Shown here: in pieces, positions 1-13,731 of the stretch
Position numbering within the stretch: the stretch's first letter is position 1
Layout: every line of letters starts with the position of its first letter
Origin: Marsupella aquatica
Lineage: Eukaryota > Marchantiophyta
Direction of reading: 5' to 3'
DNA length: 64,000 nucleotides
Assembly: GCA_973895155.1 (NCBI GenBank)
Contig: OZ316891.1
Location: 17,608,001-17,672,000 of the forward strand
Notes under the pieces: model-generated
What the model saw: the letters and a program-made list of their open reading frames with translations, nothing else
Database searches by the model: none
What the model was told of the DNA's origin: nothing
Position numbers and translations under genes: made by a program

Positions 1-264
1 GGAAGGATTATGTGTATAAAGACTGAATCTAAAAGACAAGCGTTTTGAAAGGATCAAAAAATCTGACAGCAAACAGGAACCTATTTTCGTGCATCCATCA
101 GAATCTATATCTTAGTAGGTGGGAAGATGATTGAAGTATGCAAACATCATCTAAAGAGTCTTCTGGTTCACATTAGATGTGATGCGTGCATCATTATGAA
201 GTGATAAGTATTTAACTTTTTTCTGGTCTGAGTTATAATTACGGGCTTCGTTTCGTTGTCACAG

Positions 265-333
265 GGAACATCATTCACTGCCAAGAGATCTAACAGCATC
301 GCGCAGTCTACAAAGTCCAAGAAAAAGAAGTAA
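265..333 (+). CDS. Probable terminal exon of a gene extending off the left edge
   Basis: A good splice acceptor (pyrimidine-rich tract ending in CACAG) precedes an open frame of 22 codons that ends in TAA at 331-333. The peptide is Ser/Thr/Lys-rich and ends in five lysines apart from one serine (…STKSKKKK), which resembles a nuclear-localisation or nucleolar tail. I do not recognise the protein, and the upstream exons would lie before base 1 or within the first 260 bases. The call rests only on the acceptor and the plausible composition of the tail, so it is tentative; it could equally be a chance reading frame. Confidence 0.3.
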   Translation, partial: GTSFTAKRSNSIAQSTKSKKKK

Positions 334-1104
334 ACACATTTTGCTTGTCAGAGGCTTCATTTAGAGCCAATTTGCTCTATGCCAGCACAAGGGCTTGCAC
401 TTGGTCGAGGACATGGCTCAATGGCCCACAATAAATTCTGTCGTCAGAGATCTCGTTTTTGTCAGCAAGGAGGCATCGCATTCTGGTGCCCATCCCCCTT
501 TCTAGTTGCTGCTCTGTTCCTGTAGATTGATTAGCGGTAGATTTAGCAGAGCTTGAGATCCTACTATTGCCTTGTTATCAGTTTTGCCCGGTTTTGGTTG
601 GAGTGTCAGTGGAAATCTGTTCGGTACTGGTGTACATTGGGAGAATAGTGTATGTGTAATCTCTGGAAACTCTACGGACTTATTTTCTAACAGGTCAGCA
701 TAGTAGTGATTCTGATGTGACTTGTAGATCAAGGATCGAAAAATCTGGTGTGGTTTTGATCTATTTGCAGCCGTGTTGCAATTAGTTCAGAACCAATATC
801 TAAGAAAGTGATTGAGTCTGTGCCAAGGTTTCAGTGTAGAGTATTGAGATTCTCTTAGTTTTGAAAATGTCGAATCAAGTTGGTCAAGGATGAAGGACAA
901 AACCTTTGGTCCATTGAACGTCATCGAGGAATTCTTGGGTCTGCTCTTGGGAGTCTTTGAGTTGGGTTGTATTCTGTACATCATGGGGACGTTGGAGATT
1001 GAATGTTGACGATTCACTTTGCAATTTTTCTGAATTACGAGATTTGCCTGAGCTTTTGCCACCGAACAGCCCAACCTCTCGTGATTGATGGTAGTTGGAT
1101 GAAG

Positions 1105-1206
1105 TGTCGAGATTAGAGCAAGTCTCTGTACACATTATGGTTCAGCTTTTCTCAATGTCGAGATTAGAGCAAGTCTCTGTACACATTATGGTTCAGCTTT
1201 TCTCAA
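1105..1206. repeat. 51-bp tandem direct repeat, two copies
   Basis: Two adjacent, essentially identical copies occupy 1105-1155 and 1156-1206. They lie in gene-free DNA and no open frame continues through them. Confidence 0.9.
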
Positions 1207-2110
1207 TGTCCCTCTTGGTATTGCGCAAATCTCTTCTGGGATCATATGTCGTGTGAAGTTATGTAAAGACCGAAATGGCAAGCTTAAGTGAGGGTTACTG
1301 TCCAGACACGTTTTCAATGAATTGATCTAGGCTACCAAGTCTCCATGGAATACTCGTGCGATCTTGAAGGTAGTTTTGTGGTTCAGGGTGAGTCTGAGTG
1401 TCCTTCTCACCTTGGAAACAGTTGCACCATGGATGTCTTGGGTGTTCTTTACCCCCCTGCGCTGTTTCCGCAGTTAGTTTGGTCGCCCAGCCCTGAAATG
1501 TTTGGGTATCACAGACATCGTGTGAGTCACATGAGTTTTGGTGTCCCTCTAATCGCAGGACAGGTCAAGTCACTGTGGCTGTCACTGATTTTTATGCACA
1601 CGTCACACTTTCTCGTGCACGAAGATTAAGCTCCAATGCAGAGTGACGACATTCTCCAGCTCAGCAGCAGCTTCATTAAATCTCCGGGAGTGAAGCAGAC
1701 AATGACTTGGAGAATTGACTTAATCACAATGACTTCTGATACAATATTGAGAGATCGCCCCGATGTGGCACTGGTCGACTCAGATTGTTGATTCATAACT
1801 AGTGACTGAACATACTAAATTAGTGTGATTCCCCATAAACTTAATTGGGACACAAATAAGTGCCACTAAGAGGGCAACGGATCGTAACTCCAGTCCTTGC
1901 TGCCCTCTTGCATACTGATGTGAGTAGTTCTCCAAACAAAGAAGGAACCACCATCTATACTCTCAAAAATAGAGAGAGATCCTCTTCAAAGCTTGGATCT
2001 CAAAAGTACTTGTACCATCCTATACCATGGTAAAATCAGCATGTAATCTTTGCAAGGGAGGACTAGTACCACGTGACATCATAAACAACTATGATTACTA
2101 CACCAAAAAG

Positions 2111-2365
2111 AATTTACCATTATATCATCAAAAGGCTTCCCATTCTACACAGAATAAAATATCATTGAGTGGTGAACATCCTTCTCCTGATTTTGGGGAG
2201 TTCTGGAGCACAATTGTGTTATGGTATGTGGACGAAGGTTAGAATTTACCATTATATCATCAAAAAGCTTCCCATAATCTACACAGAATAAAATATCATT
2301 GAGTGGTGAACATCCTTCTCCTGATTTTGGGGAGTTCTAGAGCACAATTGTGTTCTGGTATGTGG
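2111..2365. repeat. About 132-bp tandem direct repeat, two copies
   Basis: The segment beginning near 2111 recurs at 2243 with only a few substitutions and single-base indels. Both copies contain the same TTTTGGGGAGTTCT core. Confidence 0.85.
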
Positions 2366-3298
2366 GACGAAGGTTTTTGGTGTTGACACGGGTGAGTTCA
2401 AATGGCATCTTCATCCCAACTCAAAACCTTTGAGTTAGGATAGAACTTGCAGAAAGTAGATAAAGCCCCAATTAAATAGTTGTGATACAAAGCTACATAT
2501 TTCTCAGGAGTTCCTCTGAAAACATCCTCATCTGAAAGATGGCTAGATTGGATGGTACAAGTACCTTGACTGTCGTAGTGGTAGTCAAACATTTGCTTCA
2601 GGACATCCAAGGGAAGGGCAGCAGCAACAAATGTGATCATGGCAAAGAGTATGAATATGTAGCATGAGCATCATCTGACAACTTAGTCCCCCTTTGCTAT
2701 GGAGATAGTTGGGAGAATCCATCATGAGTTCAATAGGCTCTTTCCACAGACAGGTCAAGACATACACACAGGCTGGTTTCATAGGACCACCACTCTTTGT
2801 TAGAAAGACAGTGCACTTCCATGAGTGGATTTCAATGATGCTGAACTATGCTCATGCCTGGTGAATCCATGTAGATCTCTACTAGTGGATACTAGTGTGC
2901 CTCAGCAAAGGCCTGCCCCCTTCAAGTACATCCTTCCATGTCTCACTTGCAGACTTAGTTACAACACGTGGACCATTAGATCCTAACAATACAGTTCTGA
3001 TAATTTTTTATTTCTTTGTTTTTATTCTTTCCAGGTTTTGGGGGTTTGCATTTGTCTTCTTCTGAGTTTAGTGTTGACACCCTTTGCACCTTGTTCGGGT
3101 TTTACTCTATGATACTTTGTTTGGCCCTTTCTACAGAAGTAGACTCTAAGTAGACTACTTTAGAGGGTCTAAGTATGCTCAAATCTAGAAGATTGGGAAA
3201 CTTGAGATCTACCCGACCCGCCTCTGGACAAGAGCTGACCACCAAGTCCCACTCAAATTTGGCATATATGTTTCTCATATATGATCTATGTGAGATTT

Positions 3299-3388
3299 GA
3301 TGCTTGGATGGACATTGGGGTTGCAATGGTGCCTAAGAGTTGTGATGCTTGGATGGACATTGGGGTTGGAATGGTGCCTAAGAGTTGT
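3299..3388. repeat. 45-bp tandem direct repeat, two copies
   Basis: Two in-frame 45-bp units (3299-3343 and 3344-3388) differ at a single base. The open frame across them is a product of the duplication; the peptide AWMDIGV(A/G)MVPKSCD appears twice and resembles nothing I know. Confidence 0.85.
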
Positions 3389-4495
3389 GATCCATCCGTG
3401 CTTCTTTCCCCTTCATTTTGTCATTCAATTGTCTCACCCTTTGTAAAAAGAAAGAATAATATACTGCAAAACGAAGTATCTGCCTGCTTGATGTTTTCCT
3501 CTGCATGCTTTCATCAGCAGGCCTTTCTTTTTTCCACATTCTTTCACCTTATGGGTGTTTCTTTCTTCCCTGCACCCCTCCACCATGCATTTTTCTTTTC
3601 TTTTTCTCCTTTCTTTTCTTTTCTCCACATTCTTTCACCTTATGGGTGTTTCTTTCTTCCCTGCACCCCTCCTCCATGCAATTTTCTTTCCCTTTGGGGG
3701 ACTAATGTACTGACAAGGGAAAAGAAAAACTGAAAAAAAAACCAACAAAAATATCACAAAAACAGGAAAAAAGGAAGGAAAACCAAACTAAAAAAATGTG
3801 AACTTACCCCAAGTAGGAAACTAGAAAGGAACGAGGAGCATCGTTCGTTCATGGCGGGCAAGCTCCGTCCTCCATAAGTGCCAACTCACTGCTTCGCCCC
3901 CCACTCCTGTCATTTTGCTTCTGAATTGGGACGACACCCTGGAGACATACTGGTAGGTGCTTCCAATTTTCCGAAGCTATTTGAATGTATAAGTCTATTA
4001 ACGATCTGGATAATTCTTGTTAGCTGACTTCACAACTTCAATCTATTGATTGCCTTTCTCTCTGGCATTCAGGAATTGTAGTCGTCTGGACGGTGCTTTA
4101 GACGTGAGTTCGCCGGAGCTGTCCTGCAACTACCCTTCGGCTGGATCCAGGTACAGACCATCCTTGGGAAGTTCTTCTTGACTTTGTGGAGATCATGCCA
4201 TTCTTGGCTTCTTCAGTGAGCTCCCTCTGTAGATTTGTTGTTTTTAGAACAAAGCAATCATTCCACGGCAAGGTAAATCTCCCAGGTTGCACAGTGATTT
4301 GATCTTTTAAGCTTTTAACCAAAAGCTTTCACCTGGAGGTTATCGCATTCGATCGAAACAATTGCCAGAATGGCAAAAGTTGACTATCACGGAGGAGTTC
4401 GTCTCCAAGGGAGTGTGTAACTTCACTTTCCCGTTACCTCCCAGAAATGTTTAGCAGTGGAATTCCCAAACTGATGTGATCACCCATTGTAGGCT

Positions 4496-7400
4496 ATGAC
4501 GAAAAACATTATGTCCTTCACTCCCTGCATAGCATTTCGAAATCCGCCTGGCAGACCATTAGAATCCCCATTCCGTCCTTCTGATCACTCAGGTTGGCGT
4601 TCAGCATCGTCTGCAGGCATTTGCCACCAGCGAATCCACCGGTTATCAGGCGGACTAGTTCTGCATTATTGCTGGTTTTCCTCTTCAGCTTTCACATCAG
4701 CAGCAGAAACTCAAGCTGGGCGATCGAGCAGTGTAAGTCCTATCAAGCTGAGTAACTGCATTAATAATATCAGAGGAGCAAAAGGAAGGGGGATAGAGAC
4801 GCAATCGCCCAAATCATCAGCATCACCACGACGACGACAACGAAGGTCTTCACTTTTGGGACCGGCTAGAATGGCTCCTGAATTGTCTTCCACCGAGACA
4901 GTCGCAGCTGCTGATGGAACCACTGCAGCGCAAAATGGGCAGAAAGAGACTAAGAAGCTTGGCGCAGTTTTTTTCGACATGGATGACACTCTGGTCCTCA
5001 CGCACGAGGTTGATAGCCGAGCTCATTTGGCTGTCATGGCACTTGTGGCTGTGCGAGCTCCTCAGGTGGACCAGTCTGCTGTGCTTAGGGACTTTCTGGA
5101 GCGATTTAAAAATGAGCCGTGGGATCCCGAGCGCAAGGTTTTCCCCTCGTGTCTTTCTGTCTGTCTTTGTGCTTCGTTGCTTTCTTCACTAGCACAACGT
5201 TCCCTTGCTGGACATGTCTACAACAGTTATCCTTTGCAAGCACTGAAGACGGTTTCATAACATCACTGTCAGCCCTCTGTAAGCACTCATACTTTGTTGT
5301 ATGGATTTGGTCGACGGTGCAATCTTTTGTCTGATTCACATGTCAGAAATTACCGCACGGAAGGGAGGGTTGTTCGTTCAGTGACCAGTCTATATGTATC
5401 AGGCAAGCTTTTCTTTCGCACGAAACGAATGTTACCTTCACGCAGAGTCACTTTTTAACGGCTTCCTGCTCGATCTCGTCCTGTTGCAATTTCTCTGTGT
5501 AACGTCTTGGTTACTTTACCTCGAAAACACGTTTTCAACAGCGCAGCGGGGCCCTTTCTTAGGATCCAAAAACTAATCTCTTAGGTAGCTTGGTAGCACG
5601 CTTTGAGTGCATCCGGCTGAAATGTTGATTGATTCTCAAAGTCAAGTCAGCCAAACTCTGCGAACCTGCTTGACAGAGAGGCACGGACTATTGCATAGCG
5701 GGGCTATCTCTTAGCAACTAGTTTCTAGCCGTGTTGCTGGCCCGGGATGATCATTCTTTCCAGCAAGAGTCAGAGCATCATGTGCTGAAGAAGTGTGTTT
5801 ACTGAGATCACGGTGCCAATTGTGTTGCCCAAAATACTTTGTTTTCAAGTAACGCTCAAAAGTAGGCAGTTGGACATTTTATCAATGTGGGTTGATAAGG
5901 GAAAGTCCTGAATTTTAGGTGGAGGTTACAGAATGGAGGGCAAGGCTATGGGGTATGGCTCTCGAGGGGCAGGGCGTGAAGGACGTGCACTTGGCCAGGG
6001 TTAGTGACCCTCAACTTGCAAACTTGTCGTGTCTTGCTTTGTTTTGACCTTGAACAGAAGCTAAATAGTTATGCTTGCTCCTTCTGCAGAGTGTCACTTA
6101 CTGGTGGTTTGGTTTACAGGATTGTCAGAATTGTTTTGACAGGGAGAGGCTAGCTGGGTTTCGCTGGACAACCGGCGTTGAACGGGTATATCACATTGTC
6201 CTTAGCTAATCAGGCAAGAATCATGCTTTATTTTCTGCATAATGAATTTTCATGTTGTTCTGCTCATTGGAGTACTGTTGTATCTCGCGAACGGTAGAGA
6301 GGTCGATTGTTTGACCACTAACGCTGGTAAACAATCCTGGCTTGTCGTCCTCCCTCCTTGCATAGTTGAAAGGCCCCCAACGCTCAGTTGTTGTGATATT
6401 CGCACCCATCCAGGTGGAATCTTCTTCTTAGAGTTTTTAGATTGAATGCTGCAGCTTGTGAGGACCCTTCATCTGCAAGGAATCAAAGTTGGTATCATAA
6501 CCAATGGTCATGCTAAGGTAAACACATCTTGCCGATTTCAAACACGACACTTTTTTTGTGATAACCAGAAAATCCCAAACGTTCAAGATCGATTCAAGAT
6601 GGACACTAGTGCAATGCATATGTTATTTACATTTCAGAAGGTCTTTACCTGAATGTGGAAACATATGACATACATTGTTAATAGCTGAGATATGATATGC
6701 AGAGGTGCAGTCTTGTAGTTCTTGGTACGGGATCTGAAGTACACACTAGACTGAACACGCAAGTTACAGCTTAGTTCGATACTTGACAATTGTGACGTCG
6801 GAACGGCATGGTGGATCTAATCTTTATTGTCATCAACCTACCAGCTTTGGCATTCTCTTACAGTGGATATCACTGTAGGACTTAAAGGATCAGCTCACAA
6901 TAAAGTCCTCAACTTACTCATGCAAGCTTATCCAAAAAGCTACTCCACCCCTATATAAATTGATCTAGGCGAGCATAAGTTGCAATCTCAGTTGTGAAGA
7001 GTTGTACTGTTTTGAATACGTCGTTTTGAGTACTAGCCATCGTGGATCTCTTTGTGACAAATGGGAGGCAGAGTTGGCAGACATGCTCGTGGGTTTCTAG
7101 ATAGTAGACGGGCTGTAAGAGCGGTCTTGAGACGGTCCCGGTTAATTCCCTCCACAACCCCCACAGAGTCACAGTATGACTGATTCGTGATGGAATTCAT
7201 TTTGGGATGTACTGCAGGTGCAAAGGGCAAAGCTGAAAGCCTGCAATGCTGAGGAGCACTTCGACACAATTCTTGTCGGTGGAGGTTTGTTTCTGTGTGA
7301 AGACTTCTGGCCGCAAGCATATTCTTCTTCCTACGAAGGGCTGACCACAGAAGTGATTGGAGTGGACTCATTAACAATTGTGGGTGTACCTTGTGCAGAG

Positions 7401-7888
7401 GAACCAAATCCAAAGCCCAATCGAGACATATTCTTGAAGGCCTGCAATCTAGCCGGTTGCAAACCAGAGGAGTCAATCATGGTTGGTGACACTCTCAAGA
7501 CAGATATCCAGGTGAGTGCTCCCATAATTGTCTTTGACTATTTCTGACTGACACTAAGTTACAGGGATCAACTACATATGATTTCCCTAGCTTATCGAGT
7601 ATATTCAAAAAGGAGGTGTGCATGAGTGGAGCTTTTTACTTTGAAGACAAATTTGTGCTTGAGACCCATCTCCTACTGCTGCAGTTGAGGCTTTTGGATT
7701 ATGGTGACTAAATCAGCGCCTTTGTATAGGGAGGCATCAATGCTGGATTCCTCTCGACAGTTTGGGTGAATGTACATAAGCGTGAGCCGCGTCCTGGCTC
7801 TGCAAAGCCGGATCATGAGATTACCACTTTCATTGAGTTGCAGCAGTTACTGGAACAGTATGGGGTGGTTTTTGAATCATCGGAGTAA
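4496..7888 (+). CDS. HAD-superfamily phosphatase (N-acylneuraminate-9-phosphatase-like), seven exons
   Basis: Exons 4496-5137, 5919-5999, 6120-6185, 6455-6517, 7218-7284, 7399-7511 and 7730-7888 join in frame to 396 codons with GT-AG introns. All HAD motifs are present: motif I FFDMDDTLV (Asp nucleophile and general acid) in exon 1, motif II GIITNG in exon 4, the motif III lysine in NPKPNRDIF in exon 6, and motif IV VGDTLKTD at the exon 6 end. The helical cap lies in exons 2-3 (WRARLWGMAL, FRWTTGVER). The family hydrolyses small phosphate esters; the fold and the PNPKPNRDIF segment resemble N-acylneuraminate-9-phosphatase, but the substrate is unknown. The first 125 residues are Ser/Arg-rich and may be an organellar leader; alternatively translation starts at Met 4871, giving 271 residues, the usual size of the cytosolic enzyme. 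Exon 4 must start at 6455 because TGA precedes the Met codon at 6446. Confidence 0.85.
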
Positions 7889-9576
7889 GGGACACCGTCC
7901 GTCGACCGCTACCTACCACCCATTTGACGTTCTCTATCACATAATAACAGGGAGCCACTGATGCTGCAAAGCTTAGTCATGAGACTCCTACGGGAGCTGC
8001 CGCACCCACTGGAATAAGTTGGGGTGCTTTCTGGTAGGAAGAAGCGTTTTCTATGAAGTACGCAGCCACTGGATACTATTCTGATGTCATAGTGAACAGC
8101 TGCGGCACTCTCCTTTTGCAAAGTGGACATTCATCTTCGAATTGGGATAGTACATTCATTCTCCATCCCACCATCTGATCATGCTGCCCACACAGTATGT
8201 AGGGGTAAATGCTAAGTGCCATTCTTTCGTCTCAGATTCAACCGCCAGTCCCATTTGACGTCCAAAACGCTTGCCAAAATTTCTTGCCGGTAAATGACCA
8301 GAGAGGCCTTGCGGGGGCCACAAAAATGGTACTACGCGACCTCAATTTAGTATGAAAGGATTACTGGAATAAGAAGGGGATGGAGAAGGGGGGAGGGGAG
8401 GGGGGACACATCTCATTTGATAGTGAGTTACCTGTGCTGCAGTTGTGTCTTTGAAATGTATATGGATTTTGTCCTTCCAGTAGTTGCAGAACTGATTACT
8501 TTCAATCTATCTCCTGAACTCTATGTGGAGAACTGAACATAGAGAAGTTACGTGATTGTCGTAGCTATCAAATATGTTTGAACAGCAACCCTACCATAGT
8601 AAATGCATCAAATAAACCTGGGCAAGAATGATGGCCAAAGGGGATCTTAGGTTTTGTCTGAAAGCTACCAAGGGTTAGGACTGGTCAGTGAAGTTAACTC
8701 TTTTTCTGCATGCAGCAAATGAAATTGAAAAATGATATCTGGAGTTGATAAATGACTGGATTACACACAGTAGGTTAGTAAAATACAAACTGGCGTTTCA
8801 CGTGGCTGGTGAAACCTGTGCTTTTCGTTTTCTTTGGACGAAAGTCACATATAACCCACCAAATGGACTGCGACTCCCTATTGAAAAGAAAGGTGTTCCC
8901 TGTTCGCCAAAAACCAAAGGATGGCCTAGATATTTTTGCACCACCATGTGCCTTCATTGCTTTGCCACTGGGTTTGCCTGTGGTAAAGAGAAGTTGTTGC
9001 CAAGTTGCTTCTCCCATAGTGCCCCCATTCACCACTTTGGTAGTTGAGATTGCGCTGGATTGTGGATGAATCACTCTAATGAGCTCGGTTGCCAAGTGCA
9101 TCCAAGTGAAACTGTGTTGATCGCCTAGTAACTGCCCCAACCTTTGTTTTTGCCAATGTGCATTCTGTTTGGATCCTCCAATTTGCCATGTCACCATAGG
9201 TAAGGGTGACTTGGCACCACTCGGTCTATGGAGGGTGCCACTTATCCATTTACTAGGGGGAATTAGAGCCAGGTCATTCTGTCGCAGAGTGACCCATATG
9301 CCTGTAAGGCCAAGCCTGGACTGACGTAATGGGCTTAAAAAAAAATTGGATTTCAATTTTTGTCATGGACTGGGAGACCAGTGGTGTGAGTCAGAGAGAG
9401 AACCTCATACTTGCATGCTGTGCTCCGTTTTCCTAAAGAAACACATTGGGTGACATTGAGGCCCAAATGGTCACTGGGAGACACTAAAAGCCGCCGATCA
9501 AAGTATGCGGACCTGCCCACATTTGAGACCCCTACTAGAGACCCCCTAGGTTGCCTTTTAGCCAACCCTGACGTAT

Positions 9577-9957
9577 TAGAGTTTTCTGTAAAAGCTCACT
9601 TACGGGGTGAGTTCCCAGGGTGAAAAGCAGGAGCGAGCTGAACACAGGGTGAGTTAGCTTGTGGCAGCGGCACTCAAATACACCAGAGTAAATCCAGGGC
9701 GAAAATGGGAAAGTGATCTTGGGGGTGGCAATGCCTAAGTCACCCTGTAATCTTGATGTGGGCAGCAACTAACGTGTGAGGGATGTCAGAAATGCTCACG
9801 AGAGTCGAGAGTTGCCCTAGAAATCATTAGCTGTAGGACTTCACCTTGAGTTTTGACTACAAAGTCTGTTCATGCTCTACTTTCACGGTAACTAGCCTTT
9901 TAGAATTACAGGGTGAGTGGCATGTCTTTTCATGGGCTGCTTTTACAGAAAACTCTA
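9577..9957. mobile_element. MITE-like foldback element, about 380 bp
   Basis: The 18-base AGAGTTTTCTGTAAAAGC at 9578-9595 is found as its exact reverse complement at 9939-9956, and the match extends one base further out on each side (TAGAG / CTCTA). No coding frame lies between. Matching ends about 380 bp apart are typical of a non-autonomous DNA transposon. I could not identify a clean target-site duplication, so superfamily is not assigned. Confidence 0.5.
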
Positions 9958-10588
9958 TTCTAAGAAACAAATGCTGCAGGGAACTTCTTCTTTACAACAG
10001 CATCTGACCAATATCTTTGGCATCACAACAAACTCATAGTTATAGTATCGAATTTTTTTGGAAACTCAACCCCACTTTTTACCGTGAGGAAACTCACTCA
10101 GTCTTAGTACATGATCAATACACTTAACTTGAACTAGGGATCGAGTTGGGGCGAGTACATTGTGGTATCATTCACATAGCACTCCAAGCTGAACCCTGAT
10201 AAGTTCCCCAATGTAAGAGATCAATTATGGCTAGATACGTATTTGGCAAATTCAGAGAGAAACTCTCAGTTGTTTTAAATTTGTACTGGGGTGCCAGAGC
10301 ATTTACCAGGTAAGACGAGTGGAAAATTGTGGAAAGCGAAGGCTGCCCCAACCTCCTTGGAGAAAATATGTAGAGCTCTGAGTTGTGTAGTAGTGTCAAC
10401 CCATGTTGAAACTTTCCTAAGTTATGGCTTTCACATGTCTTTGGACCCCACCCTCTATTTGAGAATGTTTGTCTATAGGTATGTTCTTTAGTTTTGCATC
10501 ATCATTTCGTGTCGTTGGGAGTCAAAGCGCCTTGAAAAAGTGGAAGAAAGTAATGGAAAAAATGAGTGGACACCAAACTCACACTCCA

Positions 10589-10772
10589 ACTGTGGCTTTT
10601 CCTAAGCAGGGTCAAAAGTATTGAGCACTAGTACTAGCCAGATTAGTCATTGAACATACACCCAAAGTTGATTGGGTCCAACTGTGGCTTTTCCTAAGCA
10701 GGGTCAAAAGTATTGAGCACTAGTACTAGCCAGATTAGTCATTGAACATACACCCAAAGTTGATTGGGTCCA
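10589..10772. repeat. Perfect 92-bp tandem direct repeat
   Basis: Bases 10589-10680 and 10681-10772 appear identical, implying a very recent duplication. No gene is involved. Confidence 0.92.
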
Positions 10773-13656
10773 AACATGTGACAAAATGGTAGAATAATGA
10801 TTTATGTTTTGTCAAACTTAGTCCTAAGCAGGCAACAACATAGGAGACTGGTACGGGCAATATACAGAACCCCCGGAAAATGGGCGAACATTAACTCCAT
10901 ATAAATGGTAGGTGTCTTTTTTGTGACATGGTTTGGGAGAATCCTTTGGAAATCGACGGCCAGATGACAGCATCATTTACTATCACCTTTCTTGACCGCC
11001 GGAACGAGGAGATAGATATCGAGTGTAATGCAACAGTTTTATGAAATTCAGAGTAGACCAAATAAATGTTCAGCACATAATCATTATTTCTTGAAATTCA
11101 CTCTTATGTTAATTTACAGTAGGAGCGTTCCAGACGGGCCCAGCCTGTCAGGGGACGTGCGGGCCCGATAAATCGATAATAAACAAACCGGCTCCCCTGG
11201 AGAATGGACGGCCACCGTCGCAGCTGACCCCGCCAGCGATAGTTTGCAACGGACGGAACGCCGGTAGCACACCTTTGACACGGTATATACAGGACCGGGG
11301 GAGAATATTCTGGGCAGGGGAGAGCTAGAGAGGGGTTTAGTAGGCTACTGGTATTCTGGCGGTCCACCTGGATCCCTAGCTGGCGTCATCACGTGACGGA
11401 AATGCGTTCCAGAAAAGACAGATTGCAAATATTTCGGGGAAGTTGTGTTTTGTTTTTTTGAAGGGAGGGTATTTCGAATGGTTCTACCCAAGTTTTTTGG
11501 GGACATGGAAGGGAAGGGAGCCTTGTCTTAGTGACGAAAATTAGTTGGGTGAGTTTAGGAGAAGTTGGTGGCAGTTTCAAGTTTTTTCTGGTCTCCAAAA
11601 TGTCAAAGGAGCCATCCATTAGAGAAATACACCAGCATTTTACTTTAAACATTGGTGGCTCCGTCCTTCGATACTAGGGCAGCTCAAATATGTCAATCTT
11701 TCAGCTTTGATCACGCCCAGAACTGTCACGGGTTGGGGAAAGTCATGACTGCTTGGGCACCTAATGTGAGGCCCGGCCAGTCAAGCCTGGAATTGTAAGA
11801 GGTTCTGAATTTTGTAGGAAACCCAATCGCATACAGTGTGCCGTGACCCCACTCCCATTTCAGTACCTGAGAAAAACAATTGCCCAGTTGTACCCTGTTG
11901 CGGTGCACCCAAGTGCCTTGTGGGGGCCGTCCATGAGGTGCCATATTTTAATATATGAGACACCGCACTGTTGCCTATCCTAGAATCTTATCCTTCACTC
12001 CAGGTGACCTTGGTCACATTGACAAGAAAGGAAAAACCTGATGTTGAGGGAAGGCAGAAGAGGCCAAGGTTTCTCCCAATTTTGTCATCACACTATGTTT
12101 TTCTAATTTTATTTTAAGTGTTACAGGAGGTGACCAAATTGCAATGGTGCACTCAAAGTATTCCCAAAGCCATCAAGGCAAAAACTAGCATGGCACAGAG
12201 AAAAGCAAGGGGCCAGAGGCATGCCAACTAAATGCTGCAGCCCTTGCAACCGCCCAAATATACAACATGCAGGGTTACCGCTACATTCCAGTTAACTTAA
12301 TCAGAGGCTAGAGTTGAGTACCAATAGATATTCTACACCAGGGGTTTTCACTTCTTTTCTTCCAACTCATCACGCTTGAATAAATATAGGACTTTTTAAT
12401 GGGTTCAGTGAAAGAATTTTAATTTTTTGTTGAAGAACATTAGGATTATTTTAATCCAATTTTAAGAATTATAAGAATGACAGAGTTTTTTAAAACCAAA
12501 TTTGGGAATATTCAGTTTTTTAGGTTTGCACTTGCTAAAACAAATAAAAAGAAACCTCTTTTTATTTGGACCACTTTTTCTTGCCTTTCATTGTACTTTG
12601 TTTTTTCCTGGTATATAAACTTTGGTGACTGGTCATTTGTTGGATCCTTTACTTTGACTTAAAGTCTCCCAGCCTGTTTAGTTTCTCTCCAAAGAAAAAG
12701 GAGTAAAGAATAATAGTTGCTGATAGGGCTGGTAAACTTTGAGCTTACATATTTTAGGTGCAAGTTTTTGCCAAATTCCACCTCCCTCAAAATTGGCTAG
12801 ATTCTTTCTATGTCAATCACCACTTCACACCAAATCATGGACCCATTCATCAGAATTTGAAGTTTTTCCATAAATGTAGGGATATCCGACGGTCAAGATA
12901 TAATCCAAGAAAAATTGATAAGTGATATTTCTAACATCTACTCCCTTAGAGTGGCTAACATTCGCCACACTAGCTAAAAACAAAAAATAAACTTAAAAAA
13001 ATAAACTGGTTTGAGCCCTCCCCAGACCGCAGTAAGGAGTCATTCCCGTGAACGCCGACTCGGAAATGGTACCCGGATCTTGATCCGGGATATACCGCGT
13101 CAACTTTCCCAGCACCGTATTTACGGTAAGTAATATTCCGGCGTGGCGGTTGGGGAAGCCTGAAGTGACCACCACGTGCCCGCCCAGCCTGGCTGCCCGC
13201 AGTCCTGGGCTGCTCCGAGCCTATCATTTATTATACGCCACTTTTTCTTTTCAGTTTTGGCTTGTGCTCAGATTCTACCAAGGTGGTGCCCCCTCTCTCA
13301 GTGACGCAAACTCGATTGCGTGTTTCAGGTAGAATGTCGGATTCCAAGATTATGCGGTTGTGCCCCTAAATTAATTACCAAAGTTATCTGATCACAAAAA
13401 AATGATACTTGTTTGTCATAATATTGTGGATAACAGAATGCACAATAAACAATATATCTTAATCAGGGGCCAAACAAAGTAGAAAGAAGGACGGAGAATA
13501 AGGTTTGGGGACATTTCCATCACAATAATTAACCGAAGTTCAAAATACTTAACCGAAGTTCACAACATAACTATGATGTCTTGGGTTTATGTCATATTTT
13601 AAAATGAAAAATAAGTTCTCGTGCAGGTCCTACACTACCCAGGATGGCACTATGGT

Positions 13657-13731
13657 AGGGGTCATTGTAGAGTGCGAGGAAACAGTAGAAATTTTCCTCG
13701 CATGAGCAAAAATCTTCCTCAGATGACCCCT
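13657..13731. repeat. Two-stem palindromic hairpin
   Basis: The outer arms are AGGGGTCAT (13657-13665) and ATGACCCCT (13723-13731). The inner arms are TGCGAGGAAA (13673-13682) and TTTCCTCGCA (13693-13702) with a 10-base loop. Both stems are perfect. It is probably the core of a small foldback transposon. Confidence 0.6.

Larger units (their letters stand above)
334..4495. other. Intergenic DNA with several two-copy tandem duplications
   Basis: I see no supported gene here. The stretch holds the 51-bp duplication at 1105, a roughly 132-bp one at 2111-2365, a 45-bp one at 3299-3388 and a roughly 91-bp one at about 3530-3690, plus T/C-rich low-complexity sequence around 3520-3700 and A-rich sequence around 3720-3800. 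Short open frames in the region come from the repeats and show no recognisable domain. The last few hundred bases may include the promoter and 5' leader of the HAD gene. Confidence 0.6.

Noticed and set aside
3281-3733. 150-codon plus-strand frame
   Set aside because: It arises from a 45-bp tandem duplication and T/C-rich low-complexity repeats (Phe/Ser/Pro-rich peptide).
8775-9356. 193-codon open frame on the minus strand
   Set aside because: It is the longest unexplained frame in the intergenic DNA, but it shows no domain, no conserved-looking stretch and no splice partners; it lies in repeat-rich DNA beside a foldback element.
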